Shown in pieces: positions 9,782 through 18,554 of a stretch of 51,441 bases of DNA. A model generated the notes under the pieces. The model saw nothing but the letters and a program-made list of their open reading frames with translations, did no database searches and was not told the DNA's origin. Position 1 is the first letter of the stretch, and each line of letters starts with the position of its first letter. Source of the stretch: an uncultured Planctomycetota bacterium (GTDB lineage Bacteria > Planctomycetota > Phycisphaerae > Sedimentisphaerales > UBA12454); contig CAINDG010000012.1 of assembly GCA_903847315.1 (NCBI GenBank), positions 1 through 51,441 on the forward strand, read 5' to 3'. The translations under genes and the position numbers were made by a program.

Positions 9782-11550
9782 TACTGCGAGCCTTCCTGAT
9801 TCTGCATCTGCTGCATAACGGATTCCTGCTGCTGTTTCATCTGCTCGTAAAGGTCCGGCCTTTCGATGTGTATTCGGTCGAGCATATTTTGTCTCAAATC
9901 TTCCGGGTATCTCGGATCATTTATAAAACTGCTTAGCCCTATAAACCGCAAAATATTGAAATCAGGCAGCACTACCCTGTCAACGCCTTCATCGCTGTTT
10001 TTTTTCTGGTAATAATCATACACTTCTTTTGCCATTTTTTCTCTGCCGAACGCCTCGTCATCATCGTGGACGGCATAACGGTAATATCCCTCCTGGAGCA
10101 TAAGTGTTATAATTTGCGTCGCATTGTTTATGCCGATAGAGTTCAGTTCATCCATCAGTTTGTTTCTGGCATATTCCGTCAAAGAGACTTGTATTTCCCT
10201 GTCTTCCGGATATTCCTTCCGCAGGGTATTATATATTTCCAAAGCCTTGTCTGTATGGCCGGCCTGATAAAAAAGCAGAACCGCCCGTTTGAGCGTATTT
10301 CTGTGCGGAACTTTAAAAACTTCAGGATTGCCGCCGACATCGGCATATTTTTTCATTATTGCCCGCATCACCTTGTCGTACCTGTCGAATACCCTCAGGT
10401 CAGGAAACAGAAATATGCTTTCCTGTTCACTGATACTGCACGGGTCATTTTTTGCCGCTACCCGCGAGGTATAAACAACCATTTTCCCGCGTGTATAGAG
10501 GTTCTGAAGTCCCTGGTAAACAATTCTATCAGTGTTAATTTCTTCAAATGAATATGTTCCTCCGGCTTTTCTCAGCGCCAGAGCGGCCCAGTATATCGCA
10601 TGGACATCCGCAAGGGTCCAGTCAAGCGGTATTACCTTGTTAGGTTCTTTATAATCGATAGGCCCGTATTGTTCATTCAATTGAACCATAAGCCTGGGTT
10701 CAAGTTTCCATACGTTTCTCAAATAATAAGCTTTCGCGAACGTATCGAAGTTTTCGAGCGTTTCTGTCCCTCTGTATTTGTCGACAACTTCAAACGCTTT
10801 GTCCGGAAATTTCGCCGGCTGCTGCCGAAGCGTAAGATAATTGTCCACAAGTTCCTTTTGATTGGCAAAGACGGCATCCGCAGCGGCAAGTTCATTGAGA
10901 AACTTTACTGTGTCCGGATTTTCGAGCATCTGTTCAAGCTTTTGCGGCGACTTGGCAAGTTTTATATAATGTTCCTGCGTTTGAGGCTCTACCAGGGGTT
11001 TCATCGAATGATAAAGCTGCAGTTTATAATATTTATGGCAATCGTCCATAATGTTGCCGATTTTGAATTGAAATATCCAGGCAATTGAACGATAGAGGTC
11101 GAAATTTCTCGGATTTTTTTCCAGTCCTTTATCTCTGATAAGCTCATATCCGTTTCTGACCCATTGCCATCGTTCCTGCGGCCTGGTTGCCGGAATTGCC
11201 ACAGAAATATTAAAAGCCATATTCCATGCCTGGAAGTCCCAGACAGCCCCGAATCTCGGCTGAAGAAGCGTTATCCATTCGGCAAGCTGTTTTGCGTCGA
11301 AAAATTTCCCTTCTTCCTTCAGCTGGTCGGCGCGTATCCAGAGCACATCAACGATAAGCCCGCGGAACGCTCCCAGAGCAACGGTAGCGAACGCCAGTGA
11401 AGGCGGCGCATTCTCCAGCGGTTCGTTCATTACGAGTTTTATTTCAGCTCGTTCGGCGTTTATCTTTTCGAGTCTCTGCGACCCTACAAACAGCAACTCT
11501 GCCGCCGCAAGCACACATAAAACACAAATAGCAATTTCACGAATCCGCAT
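9781..11550 (-). CDS. Membrane-anchored protein with TPR-like C-terminus
   Basis: 589 residues, no family recognised with certainty. Residues about 5-25 form one hydrophobic signal-anchor and the rest is soluble, probably periplasmic. Motifs include the tryptophan-rich WDFQAWNMAFN and ERWQWVRNGYELI. TPR-like helices lie near residues 460-500 (LLFYQAGHTDKALEIYNTLRKEYP). The C-terminus is Gln-rich. It directly follows an ABC-2 ATPase and permease pair and starts 11 bp after the permease stop, so it is probably an accessory subunit of that transporter. No signature allows a more precise role. Confidence 0.7.
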   Translation of the reverse strand: MRIREIAICVLCVLAAAELLFVGSQRLEKINAERAEIKLVMNEPLENAPPSLAFATVALGAFRGLIVDVLWIRADQLKEEGKFFDAKQLAEWITLLQPRFGAVWDFQAWNMAFNISVAIPATRPQERWQWVRNGYELIRDKGLEKNPRNFDLYRSIAWIFQFKIGNIMDDCHKYYKLQLYHSMKPLVEPQTQEHYIKLAKSPQKLEQMLENPDTVKFLNELAAADAVFANQKELVDNYLTLRQQPAKFPDKAFEVVDKYRGTETLENFDTFAKAYYLRNVWKLEPRLMVQLNEQYGPIDYKEPNKVIPLDWTLADVHAIYWAALALRKAGGTYSFEEINTDRIVYQGLQNLYTRGKMVVYTSRVAAKNDPCSISEQESIFLFPDLRVFDRYDKVMRAIMKKYADVGGNPEVFKVPHRNTLKRAVLLFYQAGHTDKALEIYNTLRKEYPEDREIQVSLTEYARNKLMDELNSIGINNATQIITLMLQEGYYRYAVHDDDEAFGREKMAKEVYDYYQKKNSDEGVDRVVLPDFNILRFIGLSSFINDPRYPEDLRQNMLDRIHIERPDLYEQMKQQQESVMQQMQNQEGSQ

Positions 11551-11561
11551 ATAAACCGATA

Positions 11562-12935
11562 TTATACAATCACTTTAGCTATTTCCCGCCGGGCAAAGAT
11601 TATGAAACCGGCCACCAGCAAAATGGCCGACTTGACCGCAAGTCCTGCGATGGTTACTGCAAAAAATGCCGTTCCTATAAGCTTTGCATCAATTATATAT
11701 TTACTGATATTGCAACCCTGGTCGAATTTCGGCAAAAGCCATATCATCGGCTCTACCGCATATTTGTAAAAAAGCGAAACATTCTCCCCCAGATAGGCGA
11801 AAGAGCCGATAATAAAACCGTTTATCACGCCGGTGAAAAAAACCGCAAGACTGCACATTACCGCCACAGGAAATCCCAGCCAGGTAGAAAGAGAAACTCC
11901 CAGTGCAGCAAAAAAAACAAGTCTTGCAAAAATAATTAGTGTCGCGCGTACAAAATTTAATCCGAAGTTCCCTGCACGGTACAAAACCTCAAAACCGTCC
12001 TCCTGGGGAAATATTATCGTCGAGTCGTTCATCGGCTCATTATAAAAAACCACCGCCAGGTAACCATCCGCCGCGACGGCATTGGCAGGCACCTGGAATT
12101 CCTGAACCGTTTTCACCACATCTTTTCGCGGAGCAGCGTAAATCGGCGTTTTCATTTTCTCCTGCCCATACTTTATCTGCCGATAATCGCCGACATACCA
12201 GACGCCATAGATATTCTTGTCAGGCGGAATCCGTGATGCTTCGAACTTAAAACGAACAAAAATATTATCATTGGAATCAAACGGCTTTACATTTTTAAAT
12301 TCCCAGATAACCATTCCGCCGGGCTCAGCCGAATGCATACTGTATCTTGCAATATCTTTCAGCTCCTGCATAACCGCCTGTTTGCTTCTGGAGTCATTCA
12401 ACTGCCCGGAACGCTGGAGTTCCTTATAGGATTTTTGGGCTTTAGTCTCTATTACCTGTTCGTCAATATCCGGTTTCAGGCTCGCCCTTGCGGTAAAAAA
12501 CTCGTTATTCAGTCTGACAAGCTCGTCGCCTTTGGTTTTCGTAAGCCGCGGCATTTGCAGAGTCAGGGCGTAAATTATGGATGAAAATACCAGTAAAAGC
12601 AGCGTATCCAGCAGTACAACGCCAAGTGTTTTTCCGAGTATCAGTTCGAAGCGTCTTATCGGCTTGGTAACAACAGTATAAATCTGTTTATGTTTTATAT
12701 CGCTGCTTAAGGTATAGCAGGATACAATAATGGTAAGAATCGACAGCAGGAAACCTGTAAGTCCCAGTCCATAGCTGATAAAACTTTGAATCCGTCCCTT
12801 TATTGTGCCGTCGCCTGTGCTTGTAATGCTCAAAATCGGCAGCAGTATAATCAGCAGCAGCATAAACACTATTGCTGTCTTCATCCGCATCGCAGAGACA
12901 AAGCTGTTTTTGGCAACAGCCCAGACCCTACTCAT
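11562..12935 (-). CDS. ABC-2-type transporter permease
   Basis: 457 residues. One transmembrane helix lies at about 18-40, two more at about 50-78 and 95-125 (GKTLGVVLLDTLLLLVFSSIIYAL). A large extracytoplasmic domain of about 200 residues follows (130-330), then a cluster of helices to the C-terminus. The motif YTVVTKPIRRFELILGKTLG is the usual coupling region of ABC-2 permeases. GAGGAG lies 6 nt before the ATG. The start overlaps the upstream ATPase stop by 8 bp, so the two are coupled as one transporter. The substrate is not evident. Confidence 0.85.
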   Translation of the reverse strand: MSRVWAVAKNSFVSAMRMKTAIVFMLLLIILLPILSITSTGDGTIKGRIQSFISYGLGLTGFLLSILTIIVSCYTLSSDIKHKQIYTVVTKPIRRFELILGKTLGVVLLDTLLLLVFSSIIYALTLQMPRLTKTKGDELVRLNNEFFTARASLKPDIDEQVIETKAQKSYKELQRSGQLNDSRSKQAVMQELKDIARYSMHSAEPGGMVIWEFKNVKPFDSNDNIFVRFKFEASRIPPDKNIYGVWYVGDYRQIKYGQEKMKTPIYAAPRKDVVKTVQEFQVPANAVAADGYLAVVFYNEPMNDSTIIFPQEDGFEVLYRAGNFGLNFVRATLIIFARLVFFAALGVSLSTWLGFPVAVMCSLAVFFTGVINGFIIGSFAYLGENVSLFYKYAVEPMIWLLPKFDQGCNISKYIIDAKLIGTAFFAVTIAGLAVKSAILLVAGFIIFARREIAKVIV

Positions 12936-14151
12936 TTTTCTTCTCCTCTGTTTTTTTGTCCTTCTTCTTTATTCTTTCCGTAAAGCCTTTCGGTTTTACA
13001 AGCTCATTGAGAAGGTCTTTTTTTATGCCGTCCTGCTGTGGGGGTAGTTCTGGCGTTTCCGGTTTCTTTTCCCGTACGACAGGTTCTGTTATCTGTTGCG
13101 GTTCCTGCGTTAATTTCCCCAGGATATCGTCATCAGGCCTGATTTTTACCGTTTCGACTTCGGCCTGTTCTGTTTTTTCCGACGGTTCTATTTTCGCCGC
13201 AACAAGTTTATCGAGCACATTCGACATAGCGGCAGCTCTTTCGGCATCTGTGGCTTCGAGACGGTTCATCGCCCCGCTTGTAGGCCTCTTTGCCTGCTGA
13301 GCCTGCCGGACAATATCGATGAAAAACGATTCGAGTTTCTGCATCGGGGGCTTTACTTCAAATTCGCCGCCGTCTTTTTCGACAATCCGTCTTATCTGCT
13401 CCATCGCCCTGTCGGTCAGAATATTTGTAGTGATTTGAGTTTTGTCTTTTCTTTCGAGCAGTTCCTCGACGCTTCCTTCCCGCTGCACCAGGCCTCCGTA
13501 AAGTATAGCGACACGGTCGCAGACTTCCTCGGCGTCGGCCAGCAGATGGCTGCTGAGCAGAATAGTTTTGCCTCGTCTTGCAAGCTCAACTATCAGGTCT
13601 TTAATCTGTCTTGTCCCGATAGGGTCAAGTCCGCTTGTCGGCTCATCGAGTATCAGCAGTTTCGGGTCGTTTATAAGCGCCTGGGCAAGTCCTATTCTCC
13701 TTGCCATGCCCTTTGAAAAAGTCCCGATGGGTCTGTTTGCCATTCCCGCCAGTCCAACCATATCAAGCAATGCATCGATGCGAGATTTTCTGACCCTGCT
13801 GTTCAAACCGAAAAGACTGCCGTAAAAATCAAGCGTCTCTCTGGCGTTCAGATACGAATACAGATACGATTCTTCCGGCAGGAATCCGATTTGAGCGCTT
13901 ATTTTAGGGTCTTTGCCGTCCCCGCCAAGCACAACCGCCCTTCCCCTTGTCGGATGCAGAAGACCGAGCAGCATTTTCAGAATCGTTGTTTTTCCCGAAC
14001 CGTTCGGCCCCAAAAGCCCGAATACCTGATTGTTCCTGACCTTAAGGTTGAGATTATCAACCGCTACGACCCTGCTTCGTCCCCACCAGTCGGCAAAGAT
14101 TTTGGTCAGCGAAAACGTCTCTATCGCAAATTGTCCGTTATTCTCAGTCAA
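12928..14151 (-). CDS. ABC transporter ATP-binding protein with charged tail
   Basis: 407 residues. Walker A GPNGSGKT is at 48-55, the signature FSKGMARR at 145-152 (in place of LSGGQ), Walker B LLILDE at 165-170 followed by PTSGLDP, and the H-loop in LLSSHLLAD. The start is TTG at 14151, placed by a GAGGG a few bases upstream and by the need to include strand 1 (FAIETFSLTKIF); no in-frame ATG fits. After the nucleotide-binding domain (about 1-235) comes a tail of about 170 residues rich in Lys, Glu and Pro with no recognised domain. It powers the permease encoded downstream. Confidence 0.88.
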   Translation of the reverse strand: MTENNGQFAIETFSLTKIFADWWGRSRVVAVDNLNLKVRNNQVFGLLGPNGSGKTTILKMLLGLLHPTRGRAVVLGGDGKDPKISAQIGFLPEESYLYSYLNARETLDFYGSLFGLNSRVRKSRIDALLDMVGLAGMANRPIGTFSKGMARRIGLAQALINDPKLLILDEPTSGLDPIGTRQIKDLIVELARRGKTILLSSHLLADAEEVCDRVAILYGGLVQREGSVEELLERKDKTQITTNILTDRAMEQIRRIVEKDGGEFEVKPPMQKLESFFIDIVRQAQQAKRPTSGAMNRLEATDAERAAAMSNVLDKLVAAKIEPSEKTEQAEVETVKIRPDDDILGKLTQEPQQITEPVVREKKPETPELPPQQDGIKKDLLNELVKPKGFTERIKKKDKKTEEKKNE

Positions 14152-14184
14152 AATACCCTCTCATTTATATGGTGTTGTTTGGCC

Positions 14185-14201
14185 GCCGCCGGCAAGGCGG
14201 C
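14185..14201 (-). other. GC-rich hairpin between P-ATPase and ABC genes
   Basis: GCCGCC at 185-190 pairs with GGCGGC at 196-201 around GGCAA. No T run follows in the minus direction, so it is not a standard terminator. It is in the 66-bp gap between the P-type ATPase and ABC ATPase genes and could tune readthrough or protect an mRNA end. Confidence 0.35.
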
Positions 14202-14217
14202 GAATTGATTTCCACTT

Positions 14218-16164
14218 CTATATTCCTTCGCTTGACGCTACGTGCGGCTGGAGCTCTTCGCCGTATCGTACTAATCTTGCGCTGTTGAATACCACAACCA
14301 GCGAACCGGCGAAATGCAGCAGAGCCGCGTAAATCAGCGGCAGCCAGCCAACGGCGGACGCTGAAACGCCAAGGATAATAAACAGGATTCCAAACAGAAG
14401 ATTCTGATTAATGACCGCCGTGGTTTTCCGCGAAAGCTTTACCAGGAACGGCAGTCTCTTAAGGTCGTTGCTCATAAGCGCTATCGACGCCGAATTAATA
14501 GCGACATCGCTGCCGGCGGCGCCCATCGCTATTCCGAGGTCTCCGCTGGCAAGAGCCGGCGCATCGTTTATTCCATCGCCGACCACCGCGACAACAAATC
14601 CGTCTTTTTTCATCTTTTCGACAATGGCAAGTTTATCCTGCGGCAGACATTTTGCCTTTACATCCGTACATCCCAGTTCTGCCGCGACTCTTTTCGCCAC
14701 TTCATCCCTGTCGCCGGTCAGCATCGTTATCCGTCTTATGCCTGTTTCGAACAACTGCTCAACCGCATACCTGGCTTCTGGACGGGTCTTGTCCTGTAGA
14801 CCTATCCATCCGATACATTTTTTATCTCTGCCGACATACAAAGTACTGAACCCCTGCTCTTCGTGCAGCGAAGGATCCGGCACCGTAGAAGTATCTATAC
14901 CGTTCTCCTGCAGAAAAGTATCTCGCCCGACAAATACTTTCACTCCCTGCACGGTAGCCTTTACGCCTTTTCCAGGCGTCTCGGCAAAATCATCCGGCGC
15001 ACTTAGCGACAGATTCGCCTCTCTGGCAATTATCTGCAGCGCCCTTGCGGCGGGATGCCTGCTCATCTGTTCCGCTGATGCGGAGAATTTTAAAAGTTCA
15101 GCCGGCTCAACGCCATTTGCCGGCGTAAGTTTCGTTACATAAAGCTGTCCGGTAGTCAGCGTTCCGGTTTTGTCGAATACCATTGCCGTAATTCTGCCGG
15201 CAAGTTCGAGGTCCGCGACCTTTTTTATCAAAATGCCCAGTCTCGCCGAAGCGGACAGTGCGGCAACCATTGCCGTGGGCGTTGCAAGTATCAATGCGCA
15301 CGGACAGGAGACGACAAGAGCGCCTATCGCGCGATTTACATTTTTCGTAAAGAACCATATTATTGCAGATATCATCAATATTGCCGGTATGTACCATTTT
15401 ACGTATCTGTCTATTATCCGCATAATCGGGATTTTCGTATGTTCGGCCTGCAGGATAAGCGATTGTACTTTTCCAAGCGTCGTATCTTTTCCGGCCCTTG
15501 TAACCTTGATATCGAGCACACCCGTAAGATTCGTCGTACCGGCAAAGACCTGCATCCCCGGCACCTTGTCGGCGGGCAGTGATTCGCCGGTGATTGTCGC
15601 CTCATTAACAGAGCTTAATCCTTTTATGACGTCGCCGTCGGCAGCGATATTATCGCCCGGCCTTACCCTTATAACATCATCGCACCCTAACTGGCTGGCG
15701 CTGACCTGTCTTTCATTTCCGCTCGTATCGAGCAGAGACGCCTTTGTCGGCGTAAGTTTGATAAGCGATTCAATCGCGGCTCTCGCTCCCAATGCCGTTC
15801 TTGTCTCGACAAGTTCGCTCAGCAGCAGGAAGAACGCTACAACGCTTGCCGCGACATAATCACCGGTCGCAAAGGCCGCTATTATCGCCAGCGCAACCAG
15901 CTCATCCATATGCATTTCATTTCTGAAAGCGGATTTTATGGAATGGATAACAACAGGAACTCCCAGCAGCACCGCCGCCGCCATCGCTAGCAAATCTTTT
16001 ATTTGCGATTCCCTGCCGTAGAAAATCGGGCTGATAATGCTGTTAAAAAGCAGCGTCCCGCCCAGCAGCGTTCCCGCCAGTGCAAGACTAACCCGAACCT
16101 GTTTGCGATGCGTCTTTGCGGCATCAACTTCGTATTCGGCTAATTGCAATGCTCTATGTGTCAT
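14218..16164 (-). CDS. P1B-type heavy-metal-translocating ATPase
   Basis: 648 residues with the full P-type cycle: TGES at 192-195, the metal-site CPC at 287-289, the phosphorylated D331 in DKTGTLT, H370-P371 of the P1B nucleotide site, and GDGINDAPAL in the hinge. It has no N-terminal CxxC metal-binding domain. The last helices read ALLHFAGSLVVVFN with H617 where Zn/Cd pumps of the ZntA type carry Asp; this resembles the HEGxT motif of P1B-4 pumps, while CPC resembles P1B-1/2. The exported metal therefore cannot be assigned. It lies 8 bp after hflK, whose product has a His-rich N-terminus. Confidence 0.92.
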   Translation of the reverse strand: MTHRALQLAEYEVDAAKTHRKQVRVSLALAGTLLGGTLLFNSIISPIFYGRESQIKDLLAMAAAVLLGVPVVIHSIKSAFRNEMHMDELVALAIIAAFATGDYVAASVVAFFLLLSELVETRTALGARAAIESLIKLTPTKASLLDTSGNERQVSASQLGCDDVIRVRPGDNIAADGDVIKGLSSVNEATITGESLPADKVPGMQVFAGTTNLTGVLDIKVTRAGKDTTLGKVQSLILQAEHTKIPIMRIIDRYVKWYIPAILMISAIIWFFTKNVNRAIGALVVSCPCALILATPTAMVAALSASARLGILIKKVADLELAGRITAMVFDKTGTLTTGQLYVTKLTPANGVEPAELLKFSASAEQMSRHPAARALQIIAREANLSLSAPDDFAETPGKGVKATVQGVKVFVGRDTFLQENGIDTSTVPDPSLHEEQGFSTLYVGRDKKCIGWIGLQDKTRPEARYAVEQLFETGIRRITMLTGDRDEVAKRVAAELGCTDVKAKCLPQDKLAIVEKMKKDGFVVAVVGDGINDAPALASGDLGIAMGAAGSDVAINSASIALMSNDLKRLPFLVKLSRKTTAVINQNLLFGILFIILGVSASAVGWLPLIYAALLHFAGSLVVVFNSARLVRYGEELQPHVASSEGI

Positions 16165-16172
16165 TTTTCTTG

Positions 16173-17435
16173 TTATTTTCCTTCTTGTTTCTTTTCTTTG
16201 CCTATCGCAGGGTCTCTGTTTATCATAACTCTGAACTCGCGGTTTTTAGCGCCGCTGCCCGGCTGCGCTATTATCGTTTCCTGTGTATTGCTCATTACCT
16301 CTTCGATTGCGTCCTGATAAATCCTCTGCACTACCAGATTCGGTCTTTTCTGATATTCCGGCAGGAGCTTTTTAAGGTAATCGGCGTTGGCTTTTGCCGA
16401 TTCTACGGTCTTTGTCCTGTACGCCTTTGCTTCGGCGATGGTCTGCTGTACCGTTCCTGACGCGTTACTCCAGAAATATTCTTTTTGGACTTCATTTGTG
16501 TCGGACGAAAGAACTGCGTTAATCAGTTCGCTTCCGCCGGCTTCGTTGATTCTGCTTTCGGCATAGCCTTTCGCTTCGCGAATCATCCTGTCGGCATCGT
16601 TGCTGGCCTTTATCGACGCGACAAAAAAATCATTGACTTGTCTTGGCCACGTAACAGCGGTAAGCTGCATTGAATCAACTTCTATTCCGCAATTCATATC
16701 GTCGAGTTTTTTCTGAAGCAGTTTTTCCGCCTCTTTGCCTATCCGGGAATCGCTTTTAATGACTTCGTCGATGCTGAAATTTACCATTGTAACGACAATC
16801 GCCTCGGAAGCGACAGACCTTAAAAACGGTTCGACACTCTGCGGTATTACATCGATAAGAGTTTGTCCCGCTTCGGGACTTTTCAGATTGGCGTTTTTGA
16901 AAAACAATTCGCAATCGGAGATTCTGTAGGTCAGCTGCCATTTGGCGTGCACAATATTATAGTCGCTGCCGCCTTTTAAATCGGCGATGGTATCGTTGCG
17001 GGTTATGCAGTATCCGTCTACTACAGGATTCAGCGTCTCTGGCACATTCTTATTTACTTCGTCATACCAGAAAGAATCGATTGGCATTCGCAGAACTGTA
17101 TTTCTTGCGGGCAATTTTATTACTTCTTCAACAGGATAAGGTATCGCCCAGTGCAGTCCCGGCCCGAGTATCCTGGTTTCCGTCGTATCGCCGCTGATTT
17201 TCCCGAATCTCAGGATCATAGCCCGTTCGTCCGGCGCAACTGTAAATACGCCGGAGCCTAAAAACAGCACGACCAGGACAATCATTATAACTTTCAGCAC
17301 CGCAAAGCTGATTCTCAGGGCATCGGCCAGACTCTTGCTGCCGGCGTCAAGTTCGCCGCCGAGATTTACCAGTTCATCGGCCTGATGCTCATCCGTTTCG
17401 TGATGATGATGGTGACTATGATGTTCGTGACTCAT
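16173..17435 (-). CDS. hflK: HflK-like SPFH membrane protein with His-rich N-terminus
   Basis: 420 residues. The first 17 residues contain nine histidines, a cytoplasmic metal-binding-like tail not usual for HflK. A transmembrane helix at about 50-70 (VIMIVLVVLFLGSGVF) is followed by the SPFH/Band 7 domain beginning TVAPDERAMILRFGK, then a coiled region rich in Ala, Glu and Lys. In other bacteria HflK pairs with HflC around the FtsH protease and limits its activity. The gene starts 3 bp after hflC and ends 8 bp before the P1B-ATPase gene, so the complex may control membrane quality under metal stress (inference). Confidence 0.88.
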   Translation of the reverse strand: MSHEHHSHHHHHETDEHQADELVNLGGELDAGSKSLADALRISFAVLKVIMIVLVVLFLGSGVFTVAPDERAMILRFGKISGDTTETRILGPGLHWAIPYPVEEVIKLPARNTVLRMPIDSFWYDEVNKNVPETLNPVVDGYCITRNDTIADLKGGSDYNIVHAKWQLTYRISDCELFFKNANLKSPEAGQTLIDVIPQSVEPFLRSVASEAIVVTMVNFSIDEVIKSDSRIGKEAEKLLQKKLDDMNCGIEVDSMQLTAVTWPRQVNDFFVASIKASNDADRMIREAKGYAESRINEAGGSELINAVLSSDTNEVQKEYFWSNASGTVQQTIAEAKAYRTKTVESAKANADYLKKLLPEYQKRPNLVVQRIYQDAIEEVMSNTQETIIAQPGSGAKNREFRVMINRDPAIGKEKKQEGK

Positions 17436-17438
17436 TTT

Positions 17439-18341
17439 TTATCTCGAAGAACTTTGTTTCGGTTCAAGTTTCGGCATTTCCTTAAGCAGTTTGAACGGCT
17501 CGGCGTCGGCAGGCAAAACTACAGTCGTCCTGTCCTTGAGGGTCTTTTTCAAAGTTTCAATTTCACGAAGGAACATTGCGAATTCAGGGTCGGCCTCGAG
17601 CATTTTGTAATACTGCGCCGCCTCGGCGTCGCCGGAGCCGCGAATAGCCTTTGCGCGGGCTTCAGTTGCAGCCATAAGCTCGGTAATTTTCGAATCAGCG
17701 TCGCTTCTTATCTTGGTCGCCTCGGCACTTCCCTGCGCTAACGTCGCCTCGGCCTTTCGTCTCCTGTCGGCCTTCATTCTGGCAAAAACATCTTCCGTAA
17801 CTTTTTCGCTCACCTTGAGCATCTTTATCCCGACGGTTTCGACCTTTATGCCGTACGTTTTAACTGGTTCATCGAGCAACTGAGCCATTTCATTTTCAAT
17901 ATCGCCGAATTTTATCTGCTGTCTGTCTGTGTTTACAAATTCGCTGAAATAATGTTTGCCGACAACCTTGTTCTGCACATCGCGTAGTCTGCTTTTAAGC
18001 AGTTTTTCCGCTCCCGGCACATCCTGCACCGCTACGCGGAATTTAATCGGGTCGGCAATTTGCCATATAAGATAGGTTTGAACAATTATCGGCTCTCCGC
18101 CTTTGGTAACCGTTTCTTCTTCGACACCTTCAAAGAGCGTTTGTCTCGAATCGTACTTGACCAGCGTCTGAATCGGTGCCGGCCATTTCCACTTCCAGCC
18201 CGGTTCGGTTATCGGGCGGGTAGGTTTGCCGAAGGTAAGAACCAGCGCCATTTCTGATTGCCGTACCTGGAACGATACGAAGTAAAGCGCCATCACCGCG
18301 ACAATCATTACCACCAAAATTATAACCGCTATATTCTTCAT
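17439..18341 (-). CDS. hflC: HflC-like SPFH membrane protein
   Basis: 300 residues, close to typical HflC. An N-terminal helix (about 4-24) is followed by the SPFH domain from QVRQSEMALVLTFGKP, with the HflC-like stretches VKYDSRQTLFEG and TYLIWQIADPIKF and a charged helix ARMKADRRRKAEATLAQGSAEATKIRSDAD (split here: ARMKADRRRKAEA, then TLAQGSAEATKIRSDAD). It is expected to form a ring-like assembly with HflK at the inner membrane. hflK follows after 3 bp. A 213-bp gap separates it from the polytopic SPFH gene upstream. Confidence 0.88.
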   Translation of the reverse strand: MKNIAVIILVVMIVAVMALYFVSFQVRQSEMALVLTFGKPTRPITEPGWKWKWPAPIQTLVKYDSRQTLFEGVEEETVTKGGEPIIVQTYLIWQIADPIKFRVAVQDVPGAEKLLKSRLRDVQNKVVGKHYFSEFVNTDRQQIKFGDIENEMAQLLDEPVKTYGIKVETVGIKMLKVSEKVTEDVFARMKADRRRKAEATLAQGSAEATKIRSDADSKITELMAATEARAKAIRGSGDAEAAQYYKMLEADPEFAMFLREIETLKKTLKDRTTVVLPADAEPFKLLKEMPKLEPKQSSSR

Positions 18342-18520
18342 TTTATCCTATCCTTATTCAAATATACACCGGGTTGCATATATCGCTTAGCGGGTTGTTT
18401 CACATCATCCATCGTAAGGACGTTATACGGTTAACGCAACCGAAACGAGCATCGCACTTGTCTCGCCATAGCCTTTGGCGACGGCGGAACCGCTACCGCT
18501 TGACGCAACCTCAAGCATTA

Positions 18521-18554
18521 AATCTTCAATCTTAAATTTTAAATCTTAAATTTA
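18521..18554. repeat. AT-rich dispersed repeat, copy 1
   Basis: A 34-bp sequence matching 48331-48364 at 32 of 34 positions. It starts AATCTTCAAT and ends CTTAAATTTA. This copy lies directly after the stop codon of the minus-strand SPFH gene, so it would form the first part of that mRNA's 3' region. Confidence 0.8.
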
